Below are positions 24,811 to 33,262 of a stretch of 37,373 nucleotides of DNA, one piece after another. The notes under the pieces are model-generated. The model was not told the origin of the DNA. It saw only the letters and a list, made by a program, of their open reading frames with translations, and did not search any database. How positions within the stretch are numbered: the first letter of the stretch is position 1; the number at the start of each line of letters is the position of its first letter. The position numbers and the translations under genes were made by a program. Origin of the DNA: Bacteroidota bacterium (GTDB lineage: Bacteria > Bacteroidota > Bacteroidia > Chitinophagales > Chitinophagaceae); contig JAGWRO010000042.1 in assembly GCA_028876495.1 (NCBI GenBank), positions 1 through 37,373 on the forward strand. Direction: 5' to 3'.

Positions 24811-27800
24811 TTATTTTTCTCCTGCAAAAGTCTCAGGCATCAAAGGTAACTCCACAAAAAAGCAAGTCCAATGCCCTTCTTTTGTTTCAAACCAGATCCT
24901 GCCATTTAATGTTTCTACTATCCCCTTACACATCGCAAGCCCAAGGCCGGTACCTGAAGTTTTAGTAGTGAAATTGGGAGCAAATATCTTATTTACCATT
25001 TCGGCGCGGATTCCATTTCCATTATCCTTAATAGAGATCACAACTTTATGATCATACAATTCACTTTTAATTTCTAACATTACCTTCCTATAATCAGGAA
25101 CGGACTGTACAGCGTTTTGAAGAAGATTAGTAAATAAACGATTGACCTGCGTCTTATCGGCTTCAATCATTATTTTATCAGGATAAAGTTTAGCATCAAC
25201 TCTCACCTCATCATTAGTAGAATAAAGTGTTATTGAATTTTCGAGCATCTGATTTACATCAAAAATTTGCTTTTTTGTATTGCCTATTTTTGCAAACTGA
25301 GCAAAGTCTCCTGCAATTTGTGAAAGGTGTTCTATCTGTTCCAGCAATATTTGGGCAACATACAATGAAATGTTTTTTACATCGGGCGAATTTTTTTCAA
25401 TAGCCATTTGCAAATACTGAAGATTCAGTTTCATTGGAGTAAGTGGGTTCTTTATTTCATGCGCAACCTGCCTTGCCATTTCTCGCCACGCTCCTTCTCT
25501 TTCACTCCGGGCCAACATTTTTGCACTTACGTCCAGTTTCTTTACCATCTTATTATATTCCTTAACAAGATCGCCGATTTCATCTTTCCTGTTCCACACG
25601 ATTTCCTCATTACCTGTTTCAAGATTAATTTTCTTCATTTTATCACTCATTAAAGAGAACGATTGAGTGATCCTGTTAGTAATGAAAAGAGCAATAATAC
25701 CTGCAATTAAAAAAATAAAAGCATTGAGATTTATGATTGTTACCAAAAAATTCGAGATCTCATCCTGCAATTTATTTTGCGATTCAAAATAAGGAATATT
25801 CAAATAAGCATATTCTTTTCCCGCTTCATTACGCACCGGAACATAGTTGTTCAAATATTGAAGGCTACCTATTTTTTGCTCCTGGAAATATTGAACATCC
25901 TTTAACTTGCTTAAATGAAAAAATGCAACAGGGTCCATCTTTTCGCTCACGATTCCCTTGTTGTAGGGCAAAGGAACTGATGAAACTTTCAGGTTTCCGT
26001 TGAGGTCATATAAATTCAAATCAGTAGCATGAATATTGGATATTTTATTGATGACTTCTGCAAGCTTATTGTTTGACAGACTATCGAAATTCAAAAGTTG
26101 ATAATTATTAAGTGGCATAGTGTCAATTGAATTTCGCAGCTCGTTTTCCATTACATGAATGGTGCCACTCAGTTTTTCCCTATTGTTGCTATGGTATCGT
26201 CCTATAAAAAAAAGAATGGTAGTTGTTGCAATAACAATAAAGGAAAAAACACTGATCAAAATGATGGTTCCATGAACCTGGTTGCGGATATTTAATTGAA
26301 ATAAAGATTTGAAATTTGAATTTAATTTTCTCTCAGTAAGAAAATGATTGGCAAGATTAAAGAAGATCGCAATTAGTAAAAAAGAACAAAAAAGGTAAGC
26401 AAATAAAGTTACCGACTCTACCAAAAACCTGTCCTGTCGTGCGATTACAATTACCTTATCTGCATTTGCTTTATACCATAGTTCTTCATAACCATTTCTC
26501 TTTACGATCCGGAATTCATTATAGGTAAAATCATTATTATCAATATCTGTTGTAAAAGGATAATCATTATAACTACTACTTAATTTATTATTATTATAAA
26601 TGGCAAATGCATACACCGGTGAACTTTCAATTGAATTATTATTGCCTTTTGAAAAAAGTTCGGGATACAAAGCATCGCTTTTGTACCGCTTGGGTTTTGA
26701 AATAATAAAAAGATATCCCTGTTTCAAACCGTCAGAATTGGTAACTTCCTTTTTACTAATATAGTTAAACCGGTCATAAGAAATATCATAGTAAAACAGA
26801 TCTGGTATATCTGTAGGTTGTCCCTGAGTTTGTATGATCGCATTCAGCGCATTGAAAGTTGTTGAATCCTCATTGTACAGAGGCATTTCAGCAGCATTAA
26901 ACGTATAAATTTTGGTATCATATTTATCAAGATATCCGGAAAAATTTTCATTAATAAGGCTATCTTTTAAAAACCTGTTTTCAAACGGATCCTTAAACCT
27001 ATCAAAAACATTAGAGAGATAATCGTTTGTAAAATCCTTCAGAATAATGCTCACAATAACCGGCCCAGAGGGATCAGCTTTATTAGCCAGGTTTTCTGCA
27101 AAATGCTTTCTATCCTCCAGTTCTTTTGTACGGTTTTGCAATACAATGATTGCTGTAATAGATAGTGAAAAAAAGAAAACCCAAAAAATAAACTTTGATG
27201 AAACAAGATTATATGCGTGAAGTAACAGAACGCGGAAATTAAGCAGGAAAACAAAAAGCAAGAGCCATAAAAGTACCGCCAGGTTAAAACTCAAATGTGC
27301 AGATCGAAAAGTAAAAGTCAGTATAAGAAGCCCTGCAACTGTAAGGATCAAATACAATTGATATCTTTTCCGGCCAATAAAAATATTCAATGGCTGAAGC
27401 AACAATGCGATGAGAAAAAAGTATCCGGTTGCCACACAGCTCAAAACAATAAACCCTATAACGCTGTAAATATTAAGAGTAAAAAAATTAATTACATCAA
27501 AAGATATCTGAGAATCTGCTACAAGGCTTTGTACTGTAAAACTGCCAAGCAAAGTGAATAAAACCATTAAAGCGCAAATAAAAACAATTGCTGAATACCT
27601 GTAAAAATCAGATTTGAATCTAATTTTTGAAAAATCAAATTTAAAATAGTACCTGATAAATAAAACGACCCAAATGAAAAGAATTGAATTGATAAGCAGA
27701 TCGCCCAGAGATCTTAAAATAAAATTGGCTCCATAAATTGAAGGATCAAATAATTCAAGGTTTTTAAAATTTAGAGGAATGGGAAGAAGATAACTTAATA

Positions 27801-28587
27801 TCCTTAATAAAACAAGTGACACAACGAGAACGGCAAGTCCTATCCAAAATCCTTTTTTATGGACATAATAAGTGGATAGCCGGTGTATAAAAAAAAGAAC
27901 GAATATTGAAGCAAAGATTCTCAATAATATAGCAAGCAGATTATCATGGCCGGCAGGATTGGTTAGCTTATGTAGATAGAAAAGCGGAGCTCCCTGTAAA
28001 TCTTTAATTACATATCTTGTAGGCGTCAGGCTTATATCGTAAGCCTTCTCAATATTATTTTCAGCAACAAAAGTATTATGCAAATATTGATTTTGGATAT
28101 AATAATTCCACTTTACAGGAATAAGAAAATCAACTTTATAAAAAGTTCCTGAAGAATTTTGGAAAGTTTTTTTATTAGTAACATACCAACCATTCAATAG
28201 TTTACGAAACCCGATACCATTATCAGAATGAAGAACAAATGAATTGGGGGCAATTACCTGAGTGTTCCAAAAGACAGGAATTAATTTATTACCAGGCCCG
28301 ATCTTATAAATAAAAATAAAATAGTCTTTATCTACCTGCTTTTGCAATTCCTTCTCATCATATTTTCCACTGATGAGTTTATTAATCAATGAAGTATCTG
28401 TATAAAACGCATTAATTTTCTTCAGATTATTATTGATGTTCCTTTGAATAGCTTTTTGAGCAGCTCTTGAAGGTGAACTCCCACTCCAGTAATTATCAAC
28501 TATAAAAGCAAAAGTAAATAACCATGCTGCTGCAATCAGCAAAAAAGAATTTCTTTTAAGAAAGCTATCGTTCCTGATCAAATTCAA
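24811..28587 (-). CDS. Large multi-span sensor histidine kinase, NtrY-like
   Basis: A 1258-residue membrane histidine kinase. The N-terminal half contains a first span (about 14-32), an extracytoplasmic region, and a cluster of roughly eight or more spans between about 215 and 480. Then comes a second extracytoplasmic region, a further span (about 715-740) and a third sensor-like segment. A final span before the HAMP domain (ITNRITQSFSLMSDKMKKIN) leads to the HisKA box with the phospho-accepting His near residue 1040 (QVAHEIKNPLTPMKL). The ATPase boxes are N (NLLQNAVQSV), G1 (DNGNGI) and G2 (TSGTGLGL). The PLTPMKL form is typical of NtrY-like kinases. No response regulator is adjacent. The start overlaps mazG by 4 bases, so it is translated from the mazG transcript. 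The signal sensed is unknown. Confidence 0.88.
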   Translation of the reverse strand: MNLIRNDSFLKRNSFLLIAAAWLFTFAFIVDNYWSGSSPSRAAQKAIQRNINNNLKKINAFYTDTSLINKLISGKYDEKELQKQVDKDYFIFIYKIGPGNKLIPVFWNTQVIAPNSFVLHSDNGIGFRKLLNGWYVTNKKTFQNSSGTFYKVDFLIPVKWNYYIQNQYLHNTFVAENNIEKAYDISLTPTRYVIKDLQGAPLFYLHKLTNPAGHDNLLAILLRIFASIFVLFFIHRLSTYYVHKKGFWIGLAVLVVSLVLLRILSYLLPIPLNFKNLELFDPSIYGANFILRSLGDLLINSILFIWVVLFIRYYFKFDFSKIRFKSDFYRYSAIVFICALMVLFTLLGSFTVQSLVADSQISFDVINFFTLNIYSVIGFIVLSCVATGYFFLIALLLQPLNIFIGRKRYQLYLILTVAGLLILTFTFRSAHLSFNLAVLLWLLLFVFLLNFRVLLLHAYNLVSSKFIFWVFFFSLSITAIIVLQNRTKELEDRKHFAENLANKADPSGPVIVSIILKDFTNDYLSNVFDRFKDPFENRFLKDSLINENFSGYLDKYDTKIYTFNAAEMPLYNEDSTTFNALNAIIQTQGQPTDIPDLFYYDISYDRFNYISKKEVTNSDGLKQGYLFIISKPKRYKSDALYPELFSKGNNNSIESSPVYAFAIYNNNKLSSSYNDYPFTTDIDNNDFTYNEFRIVKRNGYEELWYKANADKVIVIARQDRFLVESVTLFAYLFCSFLLIAIFFNLANHFLTERKLNSNFKSLFQLNIRNQVHGTIILISVFSFIVIATTTILFFIGRYHSNNREKLSGTIHVMENELRNSIDTMPLNNYQLLNFDSLSNNKLAEVINKISNIHATDLNLYDLNGNLKVSSVPLPYNKGIVSEKMDPVAFFHLSKLKDVQYFQEQKIGSLQYLNNYVPVRNEAGKEYAYLNIPYFESQNKLQDEISNFLVTIINLNAFIFLIAGIIALFITNRITQSFSLMSDKMKKINLETGNEEIVWNRKDEIGDLVKEYNKMVKKLDVSAKMLARSEREGAWREMARQVAHEIKNPLTPMKLNLQYLQMAIEKNSPDVKNISLYVAQILLEQIEHLSQIAGDFAQFAKIGNTKKQIFDVNQMLENSITLYSTNDEVRVDAKLYPDKIMIEADKTQVNRLFTNLLQNAVQSVPDYRKVMLEIKSELYDHKVVISIKDNGNGIRAEMVNKIFAPNFTTKTSGTGLGLAMCKGIVETLNGRIWFETKEGHWTCFFVELPLMPETFAGEK

Positions 28588-29357
28588 CTTCGGATATTTT
28601 GTTTTTTAATTTCGTTCCAAATTGCATCCATCTCGGCAAGTGACATTTCGGCCAGATTCATTCCTTTTTCCTGTACGGCTTTTTCCATCTGGTTAAATCG
28701 TTTTATGAATTTTTTGTTCGTTAGCTCCAGCGCATTTTCAGCATCCAATTTTAAAAACCGGACATAATTAATTACAGAAAAGAAAAGATCGCCTGCCTCT
28801 TCCTCTATTCTTTCTTCTTCTCCGGATTCCACTGCTTCCTGCAATTCCTGCTTTTCCTCTTCTACCTTTTCCCAAACCTGTTCTTTGGTAGCCCATTCAA
28901 AACCCACCTGCTTTGCTTTTTCCTGTATCCTCATTGCCTTTACCATTGCCGGTAAAGATTTGGGAACGCCACTTAAAACAGATTTTTTGCCCTCTTGAAG
29001 TTTAATCTGTTCCCAGTTTTTCTTTACGTCTTCCTCATCATTCACCTTCACATTTCCATAAATATGCGGATGCCTTTTTATCAGCTTATCACAAATTCCT
29101 GCAATTACTTCCTGCAATGTAAACTTATTTTGTTCAGAGCCTATTTTTGAATAAAAAACAATATGTAATAACAGATCACCCAATTCCTCTTTGATAGCAT
29201 TCCAGTCTTTATCGGTAATAGCATCTGCAAGTTCGTATGTTTCTTCAATAGTTTGCTGCCTCAAAGTGTGAATGTTTTGTTTCTTATCCCATGGGCATTT
29301 TTCACGCAATTCATCCATAATTGCCACAAGACGATCGATATTTATATTTTGCTTCAT
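28584..29357 (-). CDS. mazG: MazG nucleoside triphosphate pyrophosphohydrolase
   Basis: Hydrolyses NTPs or dNTPs to monophosphates, with a house-cleaning role. A 257-residue full-length tandem MazG. The first domain has CPWDKKQNIHTL, metal-binding Glu38, Glu39 and Glu42 in IEETYELADAI, and Glu58 and Asp61 in EELGDLLLHIVF. The second domain repeats the pattern in VEEEKQELQEAV and EEEAGDLFFSVINYVR. The last 4 bases overlap the kinase start, an ATGA-type junction. Pairing of mazG with a sensor kinase may be only an operon convenience. Confidence 0.93.
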   Translation of the reverse strand: MKQNINIDRLVAIMDELREKCPWDKKQNIHTLRQQTIEETYELADAITDKDWNAIKEELGDLLLHIVFYSKIGSEQNKFTLQEVIAGICDKLIKRHPHIYGNVKVNDEEDVKKNWEQIKLQEGKKSVLSGVPKSLPAMVKAMRIQEKAKQVGFEWATKEQVWEKVEEEKQELQEAVESGEEERIEEEAGDLFFSVINYVRFLKLDAENALELTNKKFIKRFNQMEKAVQEKGMNLAEMSLAEMDAIWNEIKKQNIRS

Positions 29358-29519
29358 TTTAAAAAAATAATATTGGGAAATGGGTTCAAATAATAAAATT
29401 TTTCATTTTTTATAATTTCCGGTTAAAAATAGCAAACAAAAACTGCAATAAAGATTAATGAATTATTTTACACTCTTCAAAAATTTGAATTACTATAACT
29501 ACTTATTCTTATTAGAAAA

Positions 29520-30365
29520 ATGAGCAAAAATATTCTTCACATTATAGTCAGTCTTGTTTTTATATTCATAACTGATATTTCCATAGTAAAGGCCCAATAT
29601 TACTACAAAGACATAATAGGTACTAATAAAGAAAACAAAGAGTTTTCTATTTTGAAAAACTCAAACATTAAGGACATAAAAATAGCCAGCTTTAATGAAA
29701 ATGACCAGCCGAGCAAAGGCTTTTTTTGTGAAAAAAGAATAAATAAAAAGTTTTCGCAATCCCAGTTAATGACCAAGTCCAATATCACCGGAGAGTCGCT
29801 ACTGGTAACTGATTACAACGATAATGGAGAAGTTATTAAAACAACGACTACCACGCCACACACTACAAATATAGTAGAGTATAAATATGACAAGGAAGGA
29901 AATATTATTTCAATTTACACAAATACTGTGGCAGATGGCGATTCCATTGGCATCACAGAAACCCACGAATATATTTACCAAAATGGCAAACCTGTAAAAA
30001 TGCTTCGTAAAAAAAATAATATGCTTATATCTACTATCACTTTCGTTGCTGATCATAAAGGAAATATAATAGAAGAAGACCCGTCAGGTAAAAGTGATGA
30101 CAAGAAGTATTACTATTATTATGATGACAGCAATCGCCTGACTGATGTTGTGCATTATAATCAAATTGCTAAAAAATTATTACCCGACTATATGTTTGAG
30201 TATAATAATACCAATCAGCCAAAACAAATGATTTCAGTTGATGTAACAGGAAGGAGTTATTTTATATGGAGGTATGCGTACGATGACAAAAATTTACCTG
30301 AAATTCAGAAATGTTATTCAAAAGAAAAACAATTGCTCGGTACCATTCAATATCAATACCAGTAG
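29520..30365 (+). CDS. Secreted protein with RHS/YD-like repeats
   Basis: A 281-residue protein of unknown function. It has a signal peptide (about 1-25, ending VKAQ). Residues 90-281 consist of five or six degenerate strands of the RHS/YD type: EYKYDKEGNIISIYT, HEYIYQNGKPVKM, YYYDDSNRLTDVVHY, FEYNNTNQPKQM and WRYAYDDKNLPEIQ. Such repeats form beta-sheet shells that in larger proteins encapsulate toxins or bind surfaces, but no toxin domain is present here. It is transcribed alone from the plus strand, divergent from mazG. Confidence 0.6.
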   Translation: MSKNILHIIVSLVFIFITDISIVKAQYYYKDIIGTNKENKEFSILKNSNIKDIKIASFNENDQPSKGFFCEKRINKKFSQSQLMTKSNITGESLLVTDYNDNGEVIKTTTTTPHTTNIVEYKYDKEGNIISIYTNTVADGDSIGITETHEYIYQNGKPVKMLRKKNNMLISTITFVADHKGNIIEEDPSGKSDDKKYYYYYDDSNRLTDVVHYNQIAKKLLPDYMFEYNNTNQPKQMISVDVTGRSYFIWRYAYDDKNLPEIQKCYSKEKQLLGTIQYQYQ

Positions 30366-30367
30366 GT

Positions 30368-30706
30368 TTAAACCAACTGCGAAATATCAAATAAGATAAT
30401 AAATATAGAAATCAAAACTGTCATCAACATCAGAAACCGAAGTGACAACAAACGTTTTTGAAAACTTCTTGAAGCCAGGATGATCGCAATCAGGCAAAAT
30501 ATAATGGAAACAATATCTATTATATGAATGTCTTTAAAAAAGCCTGAAAAATAACCAAGAAATGTATCTTGTCTATCAACTTCGTTCATATCACTGAACC
30601 GGATACCAATCGATGTCCACATTATAAAGAGTATTAAGGCCGGTAATAAAAAAACAATGGATAGCGCACCAGTTACTTTTTTCTTTACATGAGAGTTGGT
30701 TGACAT
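30368..30706 (-). CDS. Small three-span membrane protein
   Basis: A 112-residue protein I do not recognise. It has three hydrophobic spans: about 12-34 (GALSIVFLLPALILFIMWTSI), about 57-75 (DIVSIIFCLIAIILASRSF) and about 87-108 (FLMLMTVLISIFIILFDI). The N-terminal MSTNSHVKKK is basic, predicting a cytoplasmic start. It is convergent with the YD-repeat gene, with only 2 bases between the stop codons. Function unknown. Confidence 0.6.
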   Translation of the reverse strand: MSTNSHVKKKVTGALSIVFLLPALILFIMWTSIGIRFSDMNEVDRQDTFLGYFSGFFKDIHIIDIVSIIFCLIAIILASRSFQKRLLSLRFLMLMTVLISIFIILFDISQLV

Positions 30707-31036
30707 TTTAGTAAGTTATGATTTATTAAAAGTAGAAGAAAAAAAGAAATTTGCAAAACACTTACAATTTACAAAACGCTTCTAAATGATTTCTTAAAAA
30801 AATTACCACTTTTTTATTATTCTCAATTGATTTAACAAAATTTATTTTTTTCTTTTTATTACTGAGAATCAGAAATAAACACCTCAATTTCTTTTTTAAT
30901 TTATTTAGCGGCAAGTTCAAAAAAAAAGAATGGCATGATTTTAGACTTTAGGGTATATATAATCGTAAAAAATATTCTATAAATCTATTCTTAAAATTCT
31001 TTACGCCCCATTTTTTAAATACTAAACAACTTAAAC
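30707..31036. other. AT-rich intergenic region
   Basis: About 330 bases between divergent genes, with long A and T tracts and no supported gene. It presumably holds the promoters of both neighbours. I see no clear TAnnTTTG box or operator. Confidence 0.4.
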
Positions 31037-32008
31037 ATGAACGAGTATACAGAACAACCTGATACTATCAGTAAAAAACCACGTGAATCAAAAAATTTAA
31101 TCATTGGTTTATTGATTGCAGCAATAATTATCCTTGGTGGATTTTTTATTTTTGATCACAGCAAGTCTAATGAAAATCTAAAAGCAGAACAAACAGAAGT
31201 TGCTAAAGTAACAACAGAGAAAAGCAACATTCAATCGAGTTTTGACGCCTCTCTGGCACGACTTGATTCAATGCAGACTGCCAATACAGATTTAAATGGT
31301 AAACTTACTTCAAGCAATGAAGAAATTGCAAAAATGAAATCAGAAATACGAAGCATTCTACATAAGAAAAATGTAACAGCTTCTGAACTTTCCAGAGCAC
31401 GAACTTTAATTGCTCAATTAAACGGAAAGATTTCTGACCTGGAATCTCAAATAGCTACACTCACCCAACAGAATGACAGTCTGCAACAAAATGTAGTTGT
31501 GCTTAAAAACCAAAATCAAACTTTGTCTCATAACCTTGATTCTACTATCGTAGTAAAACAAGTATTAGAGAAAAAAGTGGATATAGCCTCTACATTAAAC
31601 GCTGACAATATTTCTATTACTCCGGTTAAAATAAGAAACAACGGTAAACAAAAAATTTCTACAGTTGCAAAAAGAGTTGATAAACTATTAGTAAGTTTTG
31701 ATGTAAATAACAGAATTATTGCACCAGGCACTACTGATCTTTATGTAGTGGTAATAGGCCCTGATGGCAAACCGGTAACCACTTCCGATTCATCGTCAAA
31801 TACTTTTCTTACACGCGACAACAGCAGCCAAACATTTACAGCAAAATTACCTGTAGATCTTGAAACAGCAAAAACCAAAAATGTTCAATTTGCATTTGCC
31901 CCGGCAGGTCATTTTAAACAAGGGAATTATAAAATACAGATTTACCAGAATGGATTTTTAATAGGTGAAAAAACCAAAGAATTGAGGAAAGGCGGTTTAT
32001 TCAGCTAA
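31037..32008 (+). CDS. Membrane-anchored coiled-coil protein
   Basis: A 323-residue protein of unknown function. One N-terminal membrane span at about 21-39 (LIIGLLIAAIIILGGFFIF) is preceded by a Lys/Arg-rich cytoplasmic tail. A long coiled coil runs from about 45 to 175 with regular heptads (LNGKISDLESQIATLTQQND). The C-terminal region of about 140 residues is beta-rich and ends FLIGEKTKELRKGGLFS; it contains VSFDVNNRIIAPGTTDLYVVV and looks like an Ig-like or carbohydrate-binding sandwich. The protein is probably anchored in the inner membrane with the coiled coil in the periplasm. It ends at a strong palindromic terminator. Confidence 0.65.
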   Translation: MNEYTEQPDTISKKPRESKNLIIGLLIAAIIILGGFFIFDHSKSNENLKAEQTEVAKVTTEKSNIQSSFDASLARLDSMQTANTDLNGKLTSSNEEIAKMKSEIRSILHKKNVTASELSRARTLIAQLNGKISDLESQIATLTQQNDSLQQNVVVLKNQNQTLSHNLDSTIVVKQVLEKKVDIASTLNADNISITPVKIRNNGKQKISTVAKRVDKLLVSFDVNNRIIAPGTTDLYVVVIGPDGKPVTTSDSSSNTFLTRDNSSQTFTAKLPVDLETAKTKNVQFAFAPAGHFKQGNYKIQIYQNGFLIGEKTKELRKGGLFS

Positions 32009-32041
32009 GTTCAGTTAATATATTTCTTCCTATATCTCTAA

Positions 32042-32083
32042 AACCAAAGGCAACCCGGATCATGATCCGGGTTGCCTTTGGTT
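32042..32083. terminator. 42-base perfect palindrome
   Basis: Each 21-base arm is the exact complement of the other with no loop (centre ATCATGAT at 32059-32066). The core is GGCAACCCGGATC. It lies 34 bases after the coiled-coil protein gene and before the next plus-strand gene, so a terminator is the obvious role. The following T-rich stretch is CTTTTTCC at 32088-32095, a little distant. A perfect cruciform with no loop is more than termination needs. Confidence 0.75.
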
Positions 32084-32191
32084 ATTGCTTTTTCCCAAAA
32101 TAGCGTTTATTCATCAAAGTTAGTAATGGAATTAAAATCAATTTTCTTTAAATAGAAAATAATGCTACTTTCATTTTCAAAAAAATAAAAA

Positions 32192-33088
32192 ATGAAAAAG
32201 CTATTTGTATTTATTTTTCTGTTTGCTTCAATTACCTCGTTTGCACAAAAAACAGATAAGCATTTACAAAAAGAGATCGGCGATTTGTTGCAAGGTTTTA
32301 ACGGAGATGCGGGCGTTTTTGTATATGATATTTCACGAAATAAAATAGCTGCTGTAAATGCTGATACTATCTTTCCTACAGCAAGTATGGTTAAGGTTCC
32401 GATACTGATCGGCTTAATGCACAAAATTCATAATGGTGAATTATTGTATCACCAGGATATGCTTTTTACCGATTCTGTCAGGTATTCTGAGGGACAGGAA
32501 ATTCTCGCTTCTTTTAAAGACAGTTCAAAGATCGCTTTAAATGAATTAATGATGCTGATGATGAGTATGAGCGATAATGGAGCCAGCCTTTGGATGCAAG
32601 GGCTTTCCGGTGGTGGCACACAAATAAATAAATACATGGATAGCCTGGGCATGAAATACACCAGGGTAAACAGCCGGACTGAAGGAAGAAAAGAAAATTA
32701 TAATTTATATGGATGGGGGCAGACAACACCCAGAGAAATGGCTACATTAATGAAGATGATCGTTGAGAATAAAATTATTGACAAGCAAATAAGTGAGAGA
32801 ATGCTTCGGCTAATGAGCCGCCAGTTTTGGGATGAAGATGCAATATCACAAATTCCACCAAATGTGTTTGTGGCAGATAAAAGCGGCGCTGTTGATGCTA
32901 CCAGGGATGAAGTTTTATATGTAAATGGTGCACATCCATACATCTTCTGTATCTGCACAAAAAATAACAAGGACACCAGTTGGGAAACTAATAATGAAGC
33001 CTGGGTTCTTACCCGTAAATTATCAGCTTTGTTATGGAAGTACTTCAATCCAAAATCTACCTGGCAACCAAGCGAATATTTAAAATAA
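32192..33088 (+). CDS. Class A beta-lactamase-like serine hydrolase
   Basis: A 298-residue exported serine hydrolase with the class A beta-lactamase fold. Signal peptide is about 1-19 (MKKLFVFIFLFASITSFAQ). The active-site triad of motifs is complete: Ser65-xx-Lys68 (TASMVKVP), Ser127-Asp-Asn129 (MSDNGA), and Lys230-Ser-Gly (DKSGAV). The omega-loop (about 158-180, ending QTTPREM) lacks the usual ExxLN pattern, so the deacylating glutamate is uncertain; Glu164 or Glu168 are candidates. It could be a true beta-lactamase or a penicillin-binding/esterase relative. Long AT-rich leader with no regulator of the AmpR or BlaI type nearby. Confidence 0.8.
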   Translation: MKKLFVFIFLFASITSFAQKTDKHLQKEIGDLLQGFNGDAGVFVYDISRNKIAAVNADTIFPTASMVKVPILIGLMHKIHNGELLYHQDMLFTDSVRYSEGQEILASFKDSSKIALNELMMLMMSMSDNGASLWMQGLSGGGTQINKYMDSLGMKYTRVNSRTEGRKENYNLYGWGQTTPREMATLMKMIVENKIIDKQISERMLRLMSRQFWDEDAISQIPPNVFVADKSGAVDATRDEVLYVNGAHPYIFCICTKNNKDTSWETNNEAWVLTRKLSALLWKYFNPKSTWQPSEYLK

Positions 33089-33225
33089 TTTTAGCTAAAA
33101 ATTATTAAAACCAGAAAACACATTTTTTGTTGGTTTACTGTTTTGCCTTTAAACCAGGAATAAAGAATATTTGTTTGTTTACTATACTTCGATTCGGCAA
33201 TAATTTCTCTTATTATAAAACATAT

Positions 33226-33260
33226 AAACTGCCCTTGTATTTTTCAAGGGCAGTTTTTTG
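33226..33260. terminator. Bidirectional terminator
   Basis: AAACTGCCCTTG at 33226-33237 pairs exactly with CAAGGGCAGTTT at 33245-33256 around a 7-base loop, followed by T residues to 33259. It separates the convergent serine hydrolase gene and the type IX-secreted protein gene and can serve both. Confidence 0.9.
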
Positions 33261-33262
33261 TT

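Noticed and set aside
30930-30950. Sigma-54-like promoter (TGGCATGATTTTAGA)
   Set aside because: The -24 half fits, but the -12 half lacks the required GC pair; nothing else points to sigma-54 here.
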